Assembly: GCF_019278525.1 (NCBI RefSeq)
Contig: NZ_CP058986.1
Span: 1,240,001 to 1,304,000 of the forward strand
Reading direction: 5' to 3'
Length of the DNA stretch: 64,000 nt
DNA from: Polaribacter sp. HaHaR_3_91
GTDB lineage: Bacteria; Bacteroidota; Bacteroidia; Flavobacteriales; Flavobacteriaceae
Shown: positions 27,133 through 36,303 of the stretch, in pieces
Layout: each line of letters opens with the position of its first letter
How positions within the stretch are numbered: the stretch's first letter is position 1
The notes under the pieces: generated by a model
Told to the model about the DNA's origin: nothing
The model's database searches: none
The model's input: only the letters and a program-made list of their open reading frames with translations
Position numbers and translations under genes: made by a program

Positions 27133-27663
27133 ATGAGCAATTTAGTACAGCCTTTAAATTTTAAAAAGTGGATTGATGAACATCGTCATTTATTAAAACC
27201 ACCAGTTGGTAACAAGCAGGTTTGGGATAATGGCGAGTATATTGTAATGGTTGTTGGTGGGCCAAATAATAGAAAAGATTATCATTATAATGAAACTCCT
27301 GAGTTTTTCTATCAGGTAGAAGGAGACATGATTCTAAAGATCATTGATGATAAAGGCAAGCAAATTGACGTAGAAATTAATGAAGGTGATATTTATTTGT
27401 TGCCAGCAAAAGTGCCACATTCTCCGCAAAGAAAAGAAAATACGGTTGGTTTGGTTATAGAATATCCGCGTTCTGAAGGGATGTTAGATGCTCTAGAATG
27501 GTATTGTGAAAACTGTGGAAACCAATTGTATAGAGAAGAATTTGCATTGGGAAATATTGAAACAGATATGCCTGTTATTTTTGATAGATATTATTCTGAT
27601 AAACAAAAATGTACGTGTGATAATTGTGGTACAGTAATGGAAGCTCCGAAAAAAGTTAAATAA
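27133..27663 (+). CDS. nbaC: 3-Hydroxyanthranilate 3,4-dioxygenase
   Basis: A 176-residue cupin enzyme that opens the ring of 3-hydroxyanthranilate to ACMS. Iron ligands are His51, Glu57 and His96, and Arg47 and Arg100 fit the substrate-binding positions. The C-terminal CENC at 125-128 and CDNC at 162-165 form the rubredoxin-like metal site of bacterial enzymes, at the family's usual residue positions. It precedes the ACMS decarboxylase gene. Confidence 0.96.
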   Translation: MSNLVQPLNFKKWIDEHRHLLKPPVGNKQVWDNGEYIVMVVGGPNNRKDYHYNETPEFFYQVEGDMILKIIDDKGKQIDVEINEGDIYLLPAKVPHSPQRKENTVGLVIEYPRSEGMLDALEWYCENCGNQLYREEFALGNIETDMPVIFDRYYSDKQKCTCDNCGTVMEAPKKVK

Positions 27664-27671
27664 ATCGTGTT

Positions 27672-27742
27672 CGTCATTACGAGGAAGAATGACGAAGTAA
27701 TCTCTTATTAAAAGATTGCCACGGCTTGTGCCTCGCAATGAC
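27672..27742. repeat. Imperfect inverted-repeat element (REP-like)
   Basis: The left end GTCATTACGAGG at 27673-27684 matches the reverse complement of the right end CCTCGCAATGAC at 27731-27742 at 11 of 12 positions. Between them AATCTCTT and AAAAGATT also pair in part. It fills nearly the whole gap between the dioxygenase and the decarboxylase genes. It resembles dispersed palindromes widespread in Bacteroidota. Confidence 0.7.
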
Positions 27743-27750
27743 AAAAAAAT

Positions 27751-28836
27751 ATGGAAAAAAGAAAACTACGCATAAACGGACATTCACATTTATTACCTTA
27801 TCCAGAAGAAATTCCTGATTTTATGAAGGAAAAGGAGATTTTTTGGGTAGATGATGAGCGTAAACACATGTTACAAAAAGGGTGGAGAAGACCTGTAACG
27901 CATTCTAGTTTTTTCTTAGATGAAAAATTACTTTGGATGGAGAAAAACAAGCTAGATCATGCGGTTGTGTTGAATCTTTCTCAGTTATACGGGAATGGTT
28001 TGCGTTTAGAAGAAATGAAAAAAGCGTTGCGTTTTCAGAATGATTTTAATGCAAAAGTGCAGCGAGAACATCCGTCTAAATTTACCTGTGGCTTTGTAGT
28101 GCATCCTGGTTTTATTTATGGTGCTTTAGATGAAATAAAACGTTGTGTAGAAGAATTAGGCTTAAAAGTATTATGCTTACCAACACATTTTATGGACTCG
28201 ATAGGGCAATGGCGTTGTGTTTTTGACGAAGAAAATGATGCTATTTTTGAATTAGCTGACAAGTATAAACTGGCTATTGAAATTCACCCGTATGATGGTG
28301 ATAAAATGATAAAATTAGAAAATACCAATTGGCGTTTTCATTTAATTTGGATGTTGGCACAATGTGGAGATGCGTATCATTTTTATACATTAAACGGAAT
28401 GCAAGAGCGTTTTAAAAATATTAGAACGTGTTTTGCACATGGAGGACAATTGGCGCAAATGAATTTAGGAAGAAGAATTCAGGGTTTTGATGGTAGACCT
28501 GATTTGTTTGAAGGTAAAACGCATCCTAGAAAAGCCGTTGGTCATAAAAATATCTTTTTTGACACGTTGGTGCACGATACAGATTCTTTAAAATTAATGT
28601 TTAAAAGACAAGGCACAAGTCAGGTTTTAATGGGCTTAGACGATCCGTATCCGTTAGGAGAAATGGAAAGTGATGCACAGTCTTCTTATCCTGGTAAAAT
28701 ATTAGATTTAGCAATACGTGAGAATATTATTACTGAAACAGAAAAAGGACAAATTTGGGAAGATAATGTGTTGCAGTGGTTGTTTGGTGATGATGAGGTT
28801 GCTAAGCAAGAGTTGATAAAAAAGATACTCTCTTAA
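27751..28836 (+). CDS. acmsd: 2-Amino-3-carboxymuconate-6-semialdehyde decarboxylase (ACMSD)
   Basis: A 361-residue amidohydrolase-fold enzyme. Metal-binding HSH is at residues 11-13, with later His in AIEIHPYDGD and CFAHGGQL and an Asp in MGLDDPYPLG. ACMSD decarboxylates the dioxygenase product to 2-aminomuconate semialdehyde, diverting it from quinolinate. Adjacent to the dioxygenase gene, so the pair makes biochemical sense. The next enzymes (semialdehyde dehydrogenase and deaminase) are not in this window. Confidence 0.9.
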   Translation: MEKRKLRINGHSHLLPYPEEIPDFMKEKEIFWVDDERKHMLQKGWRRPVTHSSFFLDEKLLWMEKNKLDHAVVLNLSQLYGNGLRLEEMKKALRFQNDFNAKVQREHPSKFTCGFVVHPGFIYGALDEIKRCVEELGLKVLCLPTHFMDSIGQWRCVFDEENDAIFELADKYKLAIEIHPYDGDKMIKLENTNWRFHLIWMLAQCGDAYHFYTLNGMQERFKNIRTCFAHGGQLAQMNLGRRIQGFDGRPDLFEGKTHPRKAVGHKNIFFDTLVHDTDSLKLMFKRQGTSQVLMGLDDPYPLGEMESDAQSSYPGKILDLAIRENIITETEKGQIWEDNVLQWLFGDDEVAKQELIKKILS

Positions 28837-28844
28837 TAAGTTGA

Positions 28845-28907
28845 CAGTTTACAGTTGCAGTATTCTGTTAATAATTAACTAAAAACTGCAACTGAAAACT
28901 GAATACT
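28845..28907. repeat. Inverted repeat between convergent genes (CAGTTTACAGT family)
   Basis: The arms at 28845-28862 and 28884-28901 match as reverse complements at 16 of 18 positions. It is followed by GAATACT, the unit of the tandem repeat at 51809-51850. A related inverted repeat lies at 48515-48570. It could work as a terminator between the convergent ACMSD and TPR genes. Confidence 0.65.
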
Positions 28908-29529
28908 ATTTCTCACGCTGTTTTAAAAGGTTTTCAGCTCTTTCTAGCATAAACTTTGGGTAGAATTCAATATCAATTTTTTCTTTTTTACCTAGCTCAA
29001 TGGCACGTTTAATTTCTGCACAATATGGTTTTGTAGATTTTCCGAAGAAACGAGCAGACCCCATATTCCATTCTGCATTTCCTAAAATAACTCTAGGGTT
29101 GTTGGGTGCAATTTGTAATGCTTTTGCATATAGTTGACTGGTTTCTCCTGATAAAGTCATCCCGTACTTTTGTCCATCAAAAGCAATATAACCGAGGTTT
29201 AATAGTGCTTGGGTAATTATAATTTCTGGATTATTTTCTGAATTTGATTTGGCGACATCTAAAAATTCTTGAGCCTTTGTTAATTTCGATTTTAAAACAG
29301 TTTCATCTGTTAAACCGAAGCTACTTAAAATCTCTACCGTTGCAGCATAATAAGCTGGCATCCATTTTTTGGGTTCAGCCTTAGAGATTCTTTCAAATAA
29401 TTGAGAAGCTTCCGTCATGTTTCCTTTTTGCCAGAGTCCGAATGCTTTTTGCATTCCTTTTTGATATTTTGTTTGCGCAGAAATTCCTGTCGCAATGAAA
29501 ATTGCGATCATTAAAATAGATTTTTTCAT
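28906..29529 (-). CDS. Secreted TPR-like protein
   Basis: A 207-residue protein with a signal peptide (cut near residue 19, GISAQ) and helical repeats of TPR character: the segment GLWQKGNMTEASQLFERISK and another ending YAKALQIAPNNPRVILGNAE. No catalytic motif. It is the last of three minus-strand genes headed by a TonB receptor and DUF2141 protein, a common flavobacterial combination. Role unknown, perhaps a periplasmic helper. Confidence 0.75.
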   Translation of the reverse strand: MKKSILMIAIFIATGISAQTKYQKGMQKAFGLWQKGNMTEASQLFERISKAEPKKWMPAYYAATVEILSSFGLTDETVLKSKLTKAQEFLDVAKSNSENNPEIIITQALLNLGYIAFDGQKYGMTLSGETSQLYAKALQIAPNNPRVILGNAEWNMGSARFFGKSTKPYCAEIKRAIELGKKEKIDIEFYPKFMLERAENLLKQREK

Positions 29530-29553
29530 CTTAAAAAGTTTTAGGTAGTTGGG

Positions 29554-29973
29554 TTATATTTTAATTTCAATTGTTTTGTTTGCTGTTAATTGAAATTTAG
29601 CATCATCGTATTTTGGAGGTCCCATAAAGCCTCTTGCGTTGTTTGAGCAACCATAGTCTTCTTTAGGAATTTTAAACATGTTCGTGTCCATTTTTTTGTT
29701 ATCATTTTCATCATGAACAAATGAAACGGCATATTCACCTTTTGGTAAATTTTTAAAAATGACTATAGATTTTTTATCTTTAATATTTGCAGTATCTGCC
29801 TTAAATTGTTTTTTTAAGAAATGGTCTTTCTTGTTGTAAAGACCAACTAATAACATTCCTTTATCAGAATTTAAACCAGCAATGTTAATGGTTAAATCTG
29901 CGGTTTCTTCTTGGGCATTAGTAGATAAGATTCCACTAAAAACGATGGCTAGTATTATAAGTAATTTTTTCAT
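29554..29973 (-). CDS. DUF2141 secreted protein
   Basis: A 139-residue protein with a signal peptide at about 1-20. The pattern NSDKGMLLVGLYNKKDHFLK, then GEYAVSFVHDENDNKKMDTN, and the final ANKTIEIKI is the DUF2141 family, whose fold is a small beta sandwich. Function is unknown. It is 24 bp upstream of the TPR gene, and the TonB receptor gene lies upstream on the same strand. Confidence 0.85.
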   Translation of the reverse strand: MKKLLIILAIVFSGILSTNAQEETADLTINIAGLNSDKGMLLVGLYNKKDHFLKKQFKADTANIKDKKSIVIFKNLPKGEYAVSFVHDENDNKKMDTNMFKIPKEDYGCSNNARGFMGPPKYDDAKFQLTANKTIEIKI

Positions 29974-30176
29974 AATTGTTTTTCTTTTTTATTGATATTT
30001 CAAATATCTGATGTTTCTACGTAAAATACACAAGAATAATACCGAATTGTTGTTTTTTGTTTCTGAGTTGTGGTTTAAGCTTCATTTCAAAGAAGAGAAG
30101 TATGAACGATGGGAAATCTTCTTTTATGAAGGGATTCCTTAATAGCCCAAGAAGCTCATTTCGGAATGACAAATTA

Positions 30177-32333
30177 CTACAAATTATCTAACTGATTTGT
30201 CTTTTTATTATCACTAATTGTCCAGAAGAAACCTACAAAAAAGAAACTATCAGCATTTGGTATAATGGCTTGTCGCTCAAAATTTCCATTCGGTTCTGCG
30301 CTGTTTTTATAGTTGTAACCAAATACATTCTGAGTTCCTAAAACATTGTTTACAGAGAAATATAAAATCTTTTGTTGATCTATTAAATAGGCCCAATTTA
30401 CACTTAAAGAGTTATAGTTTTTAGTCTGATTATTTAAAAAACCAGTTTCATTTGGGTTGGTGTAATTTCTGCCGGAAGCAAAACTGTAACTAAATCCAAC
30501 TTGACTTTTCCAATCTGCTATCCAATGTTTAGCCACCACAGATAAATTGTGCTTTGATGCAAAATTAGGAGTTGCAGCAGTTGGATAATTTTTATAATCT
30601 CTTTTGGTGTCTAGATAGGAGTAAGAAACCCAATAATCAGTATTTTTTATTTTACCATCTTGTCTCCAGAAAATATCAAATCCTTTTGCGTAACCATTTC
30701 CGTTATTGTTAAATTTACTTGTAAATATTGGTCGGTTATCGTCATATTTTACCAAGTCTTTATATTCTTTTAAATAGGCTTCGATTCTAAAAATTTGACC
30801 TTGTTTTGTATGTTGATAATTGGCAATTAAATGTGAGGTGTTTTCGGCTTTAAAATCTTGACTAAATTTTAAATATTCATTTTTAGGATTCTGATAAAAC
30901 TGACCATAAGCCAAGGAAAATTGTGCGTTTTTATTCACTTTATAAGCAATAGAGGTTCTAGGAGAAATTGTAGATTCATTTAATAACTCAGAATGTTCTG
31001 CACGGACACCTATTTTTGTAGCCAAATTTTTAGAAAAGAAAATATCTGTTTCTACAAACGAAGCAAAGATGTTATTTTGAAACCCATATTCTATTTCATT
31101 GTTATTATTAGCGTTGTAACCTTCGTTAAAATTGGTCATAAAATATTCTGATCCAAAACTTACTTTAAATCGATTAGAAAACTGTTTTTTGAGCTTTATT
31201 TTAAAGTGCATAGAGTTTTCATTGTCAGTTACTAAATCGTCAATAATTTTAAGGTTAGAATGATCGTTGGTGAAACTAAACCCCGTTTCTATTCTCCAAT
31301 TATCTCCAAATTTATTCTTGTAAGAAGTATTAAAGTAAAGATTTCTATTTTTTAGCCCGAAACGAAATCCATCCACAAAATTAATATCATCTTGTATGAC
31401 ATCGAAATCTGTATAACTAAATGCGCCGTATAATTTTAATAAAGATTCATTCTTAAATTTATGTCTATACACCATCTCTCCACTTAAGGATTGTACTGGT
31501 TTTTTCCATGTATTTCTATCAGGAAAAGCTTCTTGATAGGGTGCTAAATTGATGTAAGAAGTATTTACACTAAATGAATTGTTTCCCCAAATTTGTGTAT
31601 TACCAACACCCAAGCCTAAAGTCATAAAAGACAAATCTGTTTTTTCTTCTGTAGGTTCATCAATGGTATTTAATTGTAAAACGCTCGATAATGCTTGTCC
31701 GTATTCTGCAGAATATCCACCGGTAGAAAAAGAAATTCCTTTAAATAAGAAAGGAGAAAAGCGTCCACGAGTAGGAATGTTTCTTGCGGATGGAGTGTAA
31801 GGTGTAAAAACACGAATTCCATCAACAAAAATCTGAGTTTCTTCTGCTTCTCCACCACGCACAAATAACCGTCCATCTTCATCTACTGTAGAAGTTCCGG
31901 GAAGTGTCTGTAAAGCGCCCATAACATCGCCTAAAGCACTTGCTGTAGTTACAATGTCTAGTGGTTTTAGAACGGTAACTTTTGCTTTTTCTCCTGCTTC
32001 AAACGTTCCAGCGTTTATAACAACAGCGTCTAAAGAATTTACATCATCTCTTAATTTAATTTTTAAATTTTTGAGAGATGAAACATCCGCTGTTTTTATA
32101 AAGGGTTCAAAAGAAATAAAAGAAATGATTAAAGTTTGTGTTCCTTTTTCATCGGTTTTGAAAAAGAATTCTCCTAGTTCATTCGTTGAGGTTCCATCAT
32201 ACGTCCCGTCTAAATAAACATTTGCTCCATTGATAGGTTTGCTTTTAGAATCTGTTACTTTTCCGGAAATGGTGGTTTGTGCAATTGCTGATAATTGGCA
32301 GCTTAATAATATTAAAAGTAGAATATGTTTCAT
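30177..32333 (-). CDS. TonB-dependent receptor
   Basis: A 718-residue outer-membrane protein. It has a signal peptide (1-18), a carboxypeptidase-regulatory-like beta domain at about 22-105 (TISGKVTDSKSKPINGANVY), a plug domain at about 120-220 (LQTLPGTSTVDEDGRLFVRG) and a C-terminal barrel ending in a predicted Phe/Trp-rich strand. Such receptors import siderophores, vitamins or glycans. The substrate is not recognisable. It heads the operon with DUF2141 and TPR genes. Confidence 0.9.
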   Translation of the reverse strand: MKHILLLILLSCQLSAIAQTTISGKVTDSKSKPINGANVYLDGTYDGTSTNELGEFFFKTDEKGTQTLIISFISFEPFIKTADVSSLKNLKIKLRDDVNSLDAVVINAGTFEAGEKAKVTVLKPLDIVTTASALGDVMGALQTLPGTSTVDEDGRLFVRGGEAEETQIFVDGIRVFTPYTPSARNIPTRGRFSPFLFKGISFSTGGYSAEYGQALSSVLQLNTIDEPTEEKTDLSFMTLGLGVGNTQIWGNNSFSVNTSYINLAPYQEAFPDRNTWKKPVQSLSGEMVYRHKFKNESLLKLYGAFSYTDFDVIQDDINFVDGFRFGLKNRNLYFNTSYKNKFGDNWRIETGFSFTNDHSNLKIIDDLVTDNENSMHFKIKLKKQFSNRFKVSFGSEYFMTNFNEGYNANNNNEIEYGFQNNIFASFVETDIFFSKNLATKIGVRAEHSELLNESTISPRTSIAYKVNKNAQFSLAYGQFYQNPKNEYLKFSQDFKAENTSHLIANYQHTKQGQIFRIEAYLKEYKDLVKYDDNRPIFTSKFNNNGNGYAKGFDIFWRQDGKIKNTDYWVSYSYLDTKRDYKNYPTAATPNFASKHNLSVVAKHWIADWKSQVGFSYSFASGRNYTNPNETGFLNNQTKNYNSLSVNWAYLIDQQKILYFSVNNVLGTQNVFGYNYKNSAEPNGNFERQAIIPNADSFFFVGFFWTISDNKKTNQLDNL

Positions 32334-32784
32334 CTTGTTTGGTTTGGTGCTACAAAGATGTGGTGTTATTCATGTTAAAAATAAAAACAAATACTGAGTT
32401 GTAATTTTTGAATGATGAGTTGTAAAATTTTTATAAAATAAGTACAACTGCTTTTAATTTTCTTAATAAACGCTTTTTAAATATGATAAATATCTTCTTT
32501 TATAAATTTAGGAAAGCCTTTTAAGGTCTTATTAACTATGCCGTTTTAGTTTGTTGAAAATGAGCGATCCATCATAGGTAGGCTTTGTCATGAAAGGATT
32601 AGTGCCCATCTTTTCTTTATGTTTACTTAATATTATAGCTTCAATTTCACGTACCCGTTAATATTTAATTAATGTTTTTAACAGTAAGGTTACTCAAGAT
32701 TAAGGGAACCGTAATGCTTAGTTAATATTTGAGAAGGCTTCAAAAGATATTTTTGTGATCAATTAATTAACCTTTATAAATTAA
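32334..32784. other. Intergenic region with a possible gene remnant
   Basis: A 451-bp gap between divergent genes. A promoter for the + strand gene is at 32728-32755. On the minus strand, 32532-32657 is an open frame of 41 codons reading in part KHKEKMGTNPFMTKPTYDGS, protein-like but with no recognised family. Otherwise AT-rich. Confidence 0.45.
32728..32755 (+). promoter_or_regulatory. Candidate promoter of the DUF839-like gene
   Basis: TTTG at 32728-32731 and TATTTTTG at 32748-32755 fit the promoter boxes, though the spacer is only 16 nt. The ATG follows 30 bp later. Confidence 0.5.
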
Positions 32785-34302
32785 ATGATGAACAAGTATT
32801 TTAAATTATTTTTATTCCTTTTTGTTGTAACTTCTGTAAGTACAGTTTTTACGAGTTGTAATCCTGAAGACGGTGTGGATGGTATTGATGGTGTTAATGG
32901 ATCGGACGGTGAAGATGGTGAGGATTTTACACCTTCTCCAGAAATGTTTTCTAACAAATCTTCTTTAGCTCCTTTAGTAACAATAAATTCAGACTTTAGT
33001 TCAGTGGAAGCTTTTTCTTTAATAAGTTCTACCGATGTACTTTCTAACGGTTTTCGTTTAGTTGGTGCACAAGACGGTGCAGGATTTTTAAAAGATGGAG
33101 ATGAGTATATCTATGTTGTAAACGCAGAAGACGATTACGCAGTTTCTAGAATTCGTTTTGACAAAGACTTGAATCCTATAGAAGGAGATTGGTTATTAAA
33201 TAGTGGTGTTGCAGATTATGCAAGACAATGTTCTGGAACTATGTGGGAAGCAGCTATACATGGTGGTGATAAAGATATCTTTTTATCGGCTTCAGAGAGT
33301 TATGCTTATGACGTAAAGGGTATAGATCCTTGGATTGAAACTCCTACACCTACAGCAGATTTTGGTTTAGATGCATTAGGAGAATTCTCTTGGGAAAATG
33401 CAGTGCCTTTGCCACAAGGAGCATATGCTGGTAAAACAGTAATTGTTGGTGGTGATGATGATTCTAGTGGTTCTGAAGGACAAGTTATTATGTATGTTTC
33501 TGAAAATGGTGATGCCGATTTAGAAAACGGAAAAGTATATGTTTTAAGATTTAAACAAGTATCTGATGGTGCTGGAGGAACAATGGATGTTGCAGCGAAT
33601 ACTGTTTACAACGAAGGAAGTTTAGATTTCTCTAAATCGTATGATGTAGAATTTGTTGAAATTGTTGATGGTGCTAGTTTAACTAAAAACGAAATGGAAA
33701 CAGCTTGTACAAATGTGTTTGCTTCTCAGTTTATGAGAGTAGAAGATGTAGATTATAGAAAAGGTAGTGATGCTAACGCAAGAGACGTATTTTTTGCCGT
33801 AACCGGAAGAGGTCCCGGAAGAGGAACTTATAATGATTGGGGTACCGTTTATAAAATTGAATTAGATGCAACCAACCCATTAGAAGGTAAATTAACGCAA
33901 ATTATTAGTGGTAATACAGATACTAATAATAAAGACGGTAATGTATCAGAATTACAAAGTCCAGATAATATTTGTGTAACAGAGAACTTTATTTATACGC
34001 AAGAAGATCCAAACTCTTTTGCAAGAAATCATGCTGCTCAAATTTATCAAAGTGATTTAAGTGGAAACAATACTAAAGTTGTTTTAGCATTAAAAATTGA
34101 AAATAATTTAGCCCCATCAGGTTCATCTGGTTTTTCTGGTGAGTTTGGTGCATTAACAGATATTTCTGATAAAGTTGGAGTTCCAGATACTTTTATTTTA
34201 AACCTACAACCACATTATTGGCAAAGTGATGATTTCGTTTCAAGCAGTTTACCACATAACCAAGGTGGGCAAATTGTTTTATTAAAAGGATTGGAAAGAT
34301 AA
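32785..34302 (+). CDS. DUF839 (PhoX-like) lipoprotein with collagen-like linker
   Basis: A 505-residue lipoprotein (lipobox near residue 25, FTSCNP). Right after it comes a Gly-x-x tract, GVDGIDGVNGSDGEDGED, a flexible acidic linker. The body has beta-propeller features: MRVEDVDYRK, DVFFAVTGRG, GTVYKIEL and LQSPDNICVT resemble the DUF839/PhoX phosphatase family. Whether it is a phosphatase is open. It lies upstream of a di-heme peroxidase lipoprotein with a terminator between them. Confidence 0.6.
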   Translation: MMNKYFKLFLFLFVVTSVSTVFTSCNPEDGVDGIDGVNGSDGEDGEDFTPSPEMFSNKSSLAPLVTINSDFSSVEAFSLISSTDVLSNGFRLVGAQDGAGFLKDGDEYIYVVNAEDDYAVSRIRFDKDLNPIEGDWLLNSGVADYARQCSGTMWEAAIHGGDKDIFLSASESYAYDVKGIDPWIETPTPTADFGLDALGEFSWENAVPLPQGAYAGKTVIVGGDDDSSGSEGQVIMYVSENGDADLENGKVYVLRFKQVSDGAGGTMDVAANTVYNEGSLDFSKSYDVEFVEIVDGASLTKNEMETACTNVFASQFMRVEDVDYRKGSDANARDVFFAVTGRGPGRGTYNDWGTVYKIELDATNPLEGKLTQIISGNTDTNNKDGNVSELQSPDNICVTENFIYTQEDPNSFARNHAAQIYQSDLSGNNTKVVLALKIENNLAPSGSSGFSGEFGALTDISDKVGVPDTFILNLQPHYWQSDDFVSSSLPHNQGGQIVLLKGLER

Positions 34303-34326
34303 TACACAAACTATATTTTTAATACT

Positions 34327-34362
34327 AAGAATCTTCATTTTTACAATGAAGATTCTTTCATT
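34327..34362 (+). terminator. Terminator between the DUF839-like and peroxidase genes
   Basis: A perfect 13-bp stem (34327-34339 with 34345-34357) and 5-nt loop, then a short T-run. An ATG at 34346 falls inside the stem, one reason to prefer 34379 as the start of the next gene. Read-through must occur if the peroxidase has no promoter of its own. Confidence 0.8.
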
Positions 34363-34378
34363 TTTTAGAACTTTCAAT

Positions 34379-36202
34379 ATGTTTAAATATTTTAAATCAT
34401 TATTTTTTTTATTAATGGGTATTCTTTTTATGTCTTGTAATCAAGATAAAAAAGAAATGATTCCTATCGTTAATTGGTCTTTTGCACAAGAGTACTATGC
34501 TCAAAATTTAGATGTTGCTTTGCTGTATATCGATAGTTTAGAGGTTTCAGGAATGCATGGAGAAAAATCAAAAAAGTATTTTGAATTATCTAGAGCTGCA
34601 TTTAAAAAAGCAGAGCCTTATGCATCTTATTTAAACCCAGAAGTTGGCCACAGAGCTAACGGACCAGCCTTACCAATTTATAAGGAAGATACAGGTAAAA
34701 TAATAAAACCAGTAGGCTATCAAAAAATAGAAGAAAGTATTTTTGATAATGAGACGTCAGAAGCCGATTTTACACAAGAATTGTATGTGCAAAAAGGATT
34801 GCTTTCTAATCTTAAAAAAGGGATTATAAAACGACCATTAAATCCGCAACGTTTTTTTATAGCAACACATCAACAACTTTTAAGAATTATAAGTTTAGCT
34901 ATTTCAGGGTTCGATACACCCCTGAGTCATTTAGGTATTAAAGAAACGATTATTTCTTTAGAAAGTTTGCAAACCGTTTATGAGCAAACAATACAGGGTG
35001 TTGTAAAAGGAAAAAATAAGGAGTTAGATGCTGCTTTTAACAGTAACATTGAAAGTGCTATTTCGTTTATTAAAAAAAATGAAGATTTTGATACTTTTGA
35101 TCGTTTTACTTTTACAAGAGATTACATGAACTCGATTACTAGAAATTGGGTTGAAATAAGAAAAGTGAGTGCGCTTTGGAAGCCCATAAATACAACTCCT
35201 TTTAATTTTGATGCGCCTACCTTTTTTGAAGACAATAGTTTTAGTTTAAATTATTTTACGCCAGCTATCAATCAAAATCCAACCAATAAACAAATAGCTT
35301 TAGGTAGAAAATTATTTTCAGACCCTAAACTTTCTAAAAATGGAAAGATGGCTTGTGTAACTTGTCATTTACAAGACAAAGGTTATGCAGATAATATCGA
35401 TTTTAATATTGATAATCAAGGGAATCTTTTAGAACGAAATACACCAACACTTATAAATACCGCTTTTCAACAAAGTTTCTTTTTAGATGGAAGATCAAAT
35501 ACATTATTAGATCAAATTTCAGCTGTTTTTACAAATGATAAAGAGTTTAACTCTAATGTGCATAAATTTTCTAATGCTATTTTAAAAGATTCGACGTACA
35601 CGCCTCTTTTTAAAGATGCTTTTGGTAAAGTGTCATCTAATAATACAGATGTTATAAAAGCAATTTCATCTTATGTTTCAACTTTAAATGGTTTCAATTC
35701 TAAATTTGATAAAAATATGAGAGGAGAAGAAAATAATTTCTCTAATGAAGAAAAACTTGGCTACAATTTATTTATGGGAAAAGCTTTATGTGCCACTTGC
35801 CATTTTATGCCATTAACAAATGGTACAGTGCCTCCTTTTTTTACAGAAACAGAGAAAGAAGTTATTGGAGTTCCGGAAACAGCAGAAAATAAAAAATTAG
35901 ATAATGATTTAGGGTTTTATTGGAGTTTTAAAGAAGAACTGCATAAAGGAATGTTTAAAACACCCTCTATTAGGAATATTGAATTAACTGCTCCGTATAT
36001 GCACAATGGTGTTTACAATACTTTAGAGCAGGTTGTTGAGTTTTATAACCTTGGCGGTGGCGGCGGATTAGGTTTTAATTTAGAGCACCAAACCTTACCT
36101 TTTGATGAATTGAACTTAACTGCAGAAGAACAAAACGCCATTGTTGCTTTTATGAAAACGTTGACGGAAACACTTGATGAAAACCATGAAGAGTCTAAAT
36201 AG
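34379..36202 (+). CDS. Di-heme cytochrome c peroxidase (MauG type) lipoprotein
   Basis: The ATG at 34379 gives 607 residues starting with a lipoprotein signal (FMSCNQ). It carries two CxxCH heme sites, at 326-330 (CVTCH) and 471-475 (CATCH). The N-terminal ~270 residues are helical and resemble the imelysin-like region of related Bacteroidota proteins (HRANGPALPIYKEDTG, then KPVGYQKIEESIF). The family reduces H2O2 or oxidises partner proteins in the periplasm. It follows the DUF839-like lipoprotein, which may be its partner. Confidence 0.88.
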   Translation: MFKYFKSLFFLLMGILFMSCNQDKKEMIPIVNWSFAQEYYAQNLDVALLYIDSLEVSGMHGEKSKKYFELSRAAFKKAEPYASYLNPEVGHRANGPALPIYKEDTGKIIKPVGYQKIEESIFDNETSEADFTQELYVQKGLLSNLKKGIIKRPLNPQRFFIATHQQLLRIISLAISGFDTPLSHLGIKETIISLESLQTVYEQTIQGVVKGKNKELDAAFNSNIESAISFIKKNEDFDTFDRFTFTRDYMNSITRNWVEIRKVSALWKPINTTPFNFDAPTFFEDNSFSLNYFTPAINQNPTNKQIALGRKLFSDPKLSKNGKMACVTCHLQDKGYADNIDFNIDNQGNLLERNTPTLINTAFQQSFFLDGRSNTLLDQISAVFTNDKEFNSNVHKFSNAILKDSTYTPLFKDAFGKVSSNNTDVIKAISSYVSTLNGFNSKFDKNMRGEENNFSNEEKLGYNLFMGKALCATCHFMPLTNGTVPPFFTETEKEVIGVPETAENKKLDNDLGFYWSFKEELHKGMFKTPSIRNIELTAPYMHNGVYNTLEQVVEFYNLGGGGGLGFNLEHQTLPFDELNLTAEEQNAIVAFMKTLTETLDENHEESK

Positions 36203-36229
36203 TAATTAAGTGTATTTTATTTCTTTATA

Positions 36230-36289
36230 TCTTCTTTAGAATACTTTTTTTGATTAGTCAAAAGAACTTTCTAAAGAAGTTTTTTTTTG
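36230..36289 (+). terminator. Terminator after the peroxidase gene
   Basis: Arms at 36230-36240 and 36269-36279 are exact 11-nt reverse complements, followed by a run of at least nine T. It lies 28 bp past the peroxidase stop and before the convergent membrane-protein gene. Confidence 0.75.
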
Positions 36290-36303
36290 CAATAGCACTT
36301 GTA

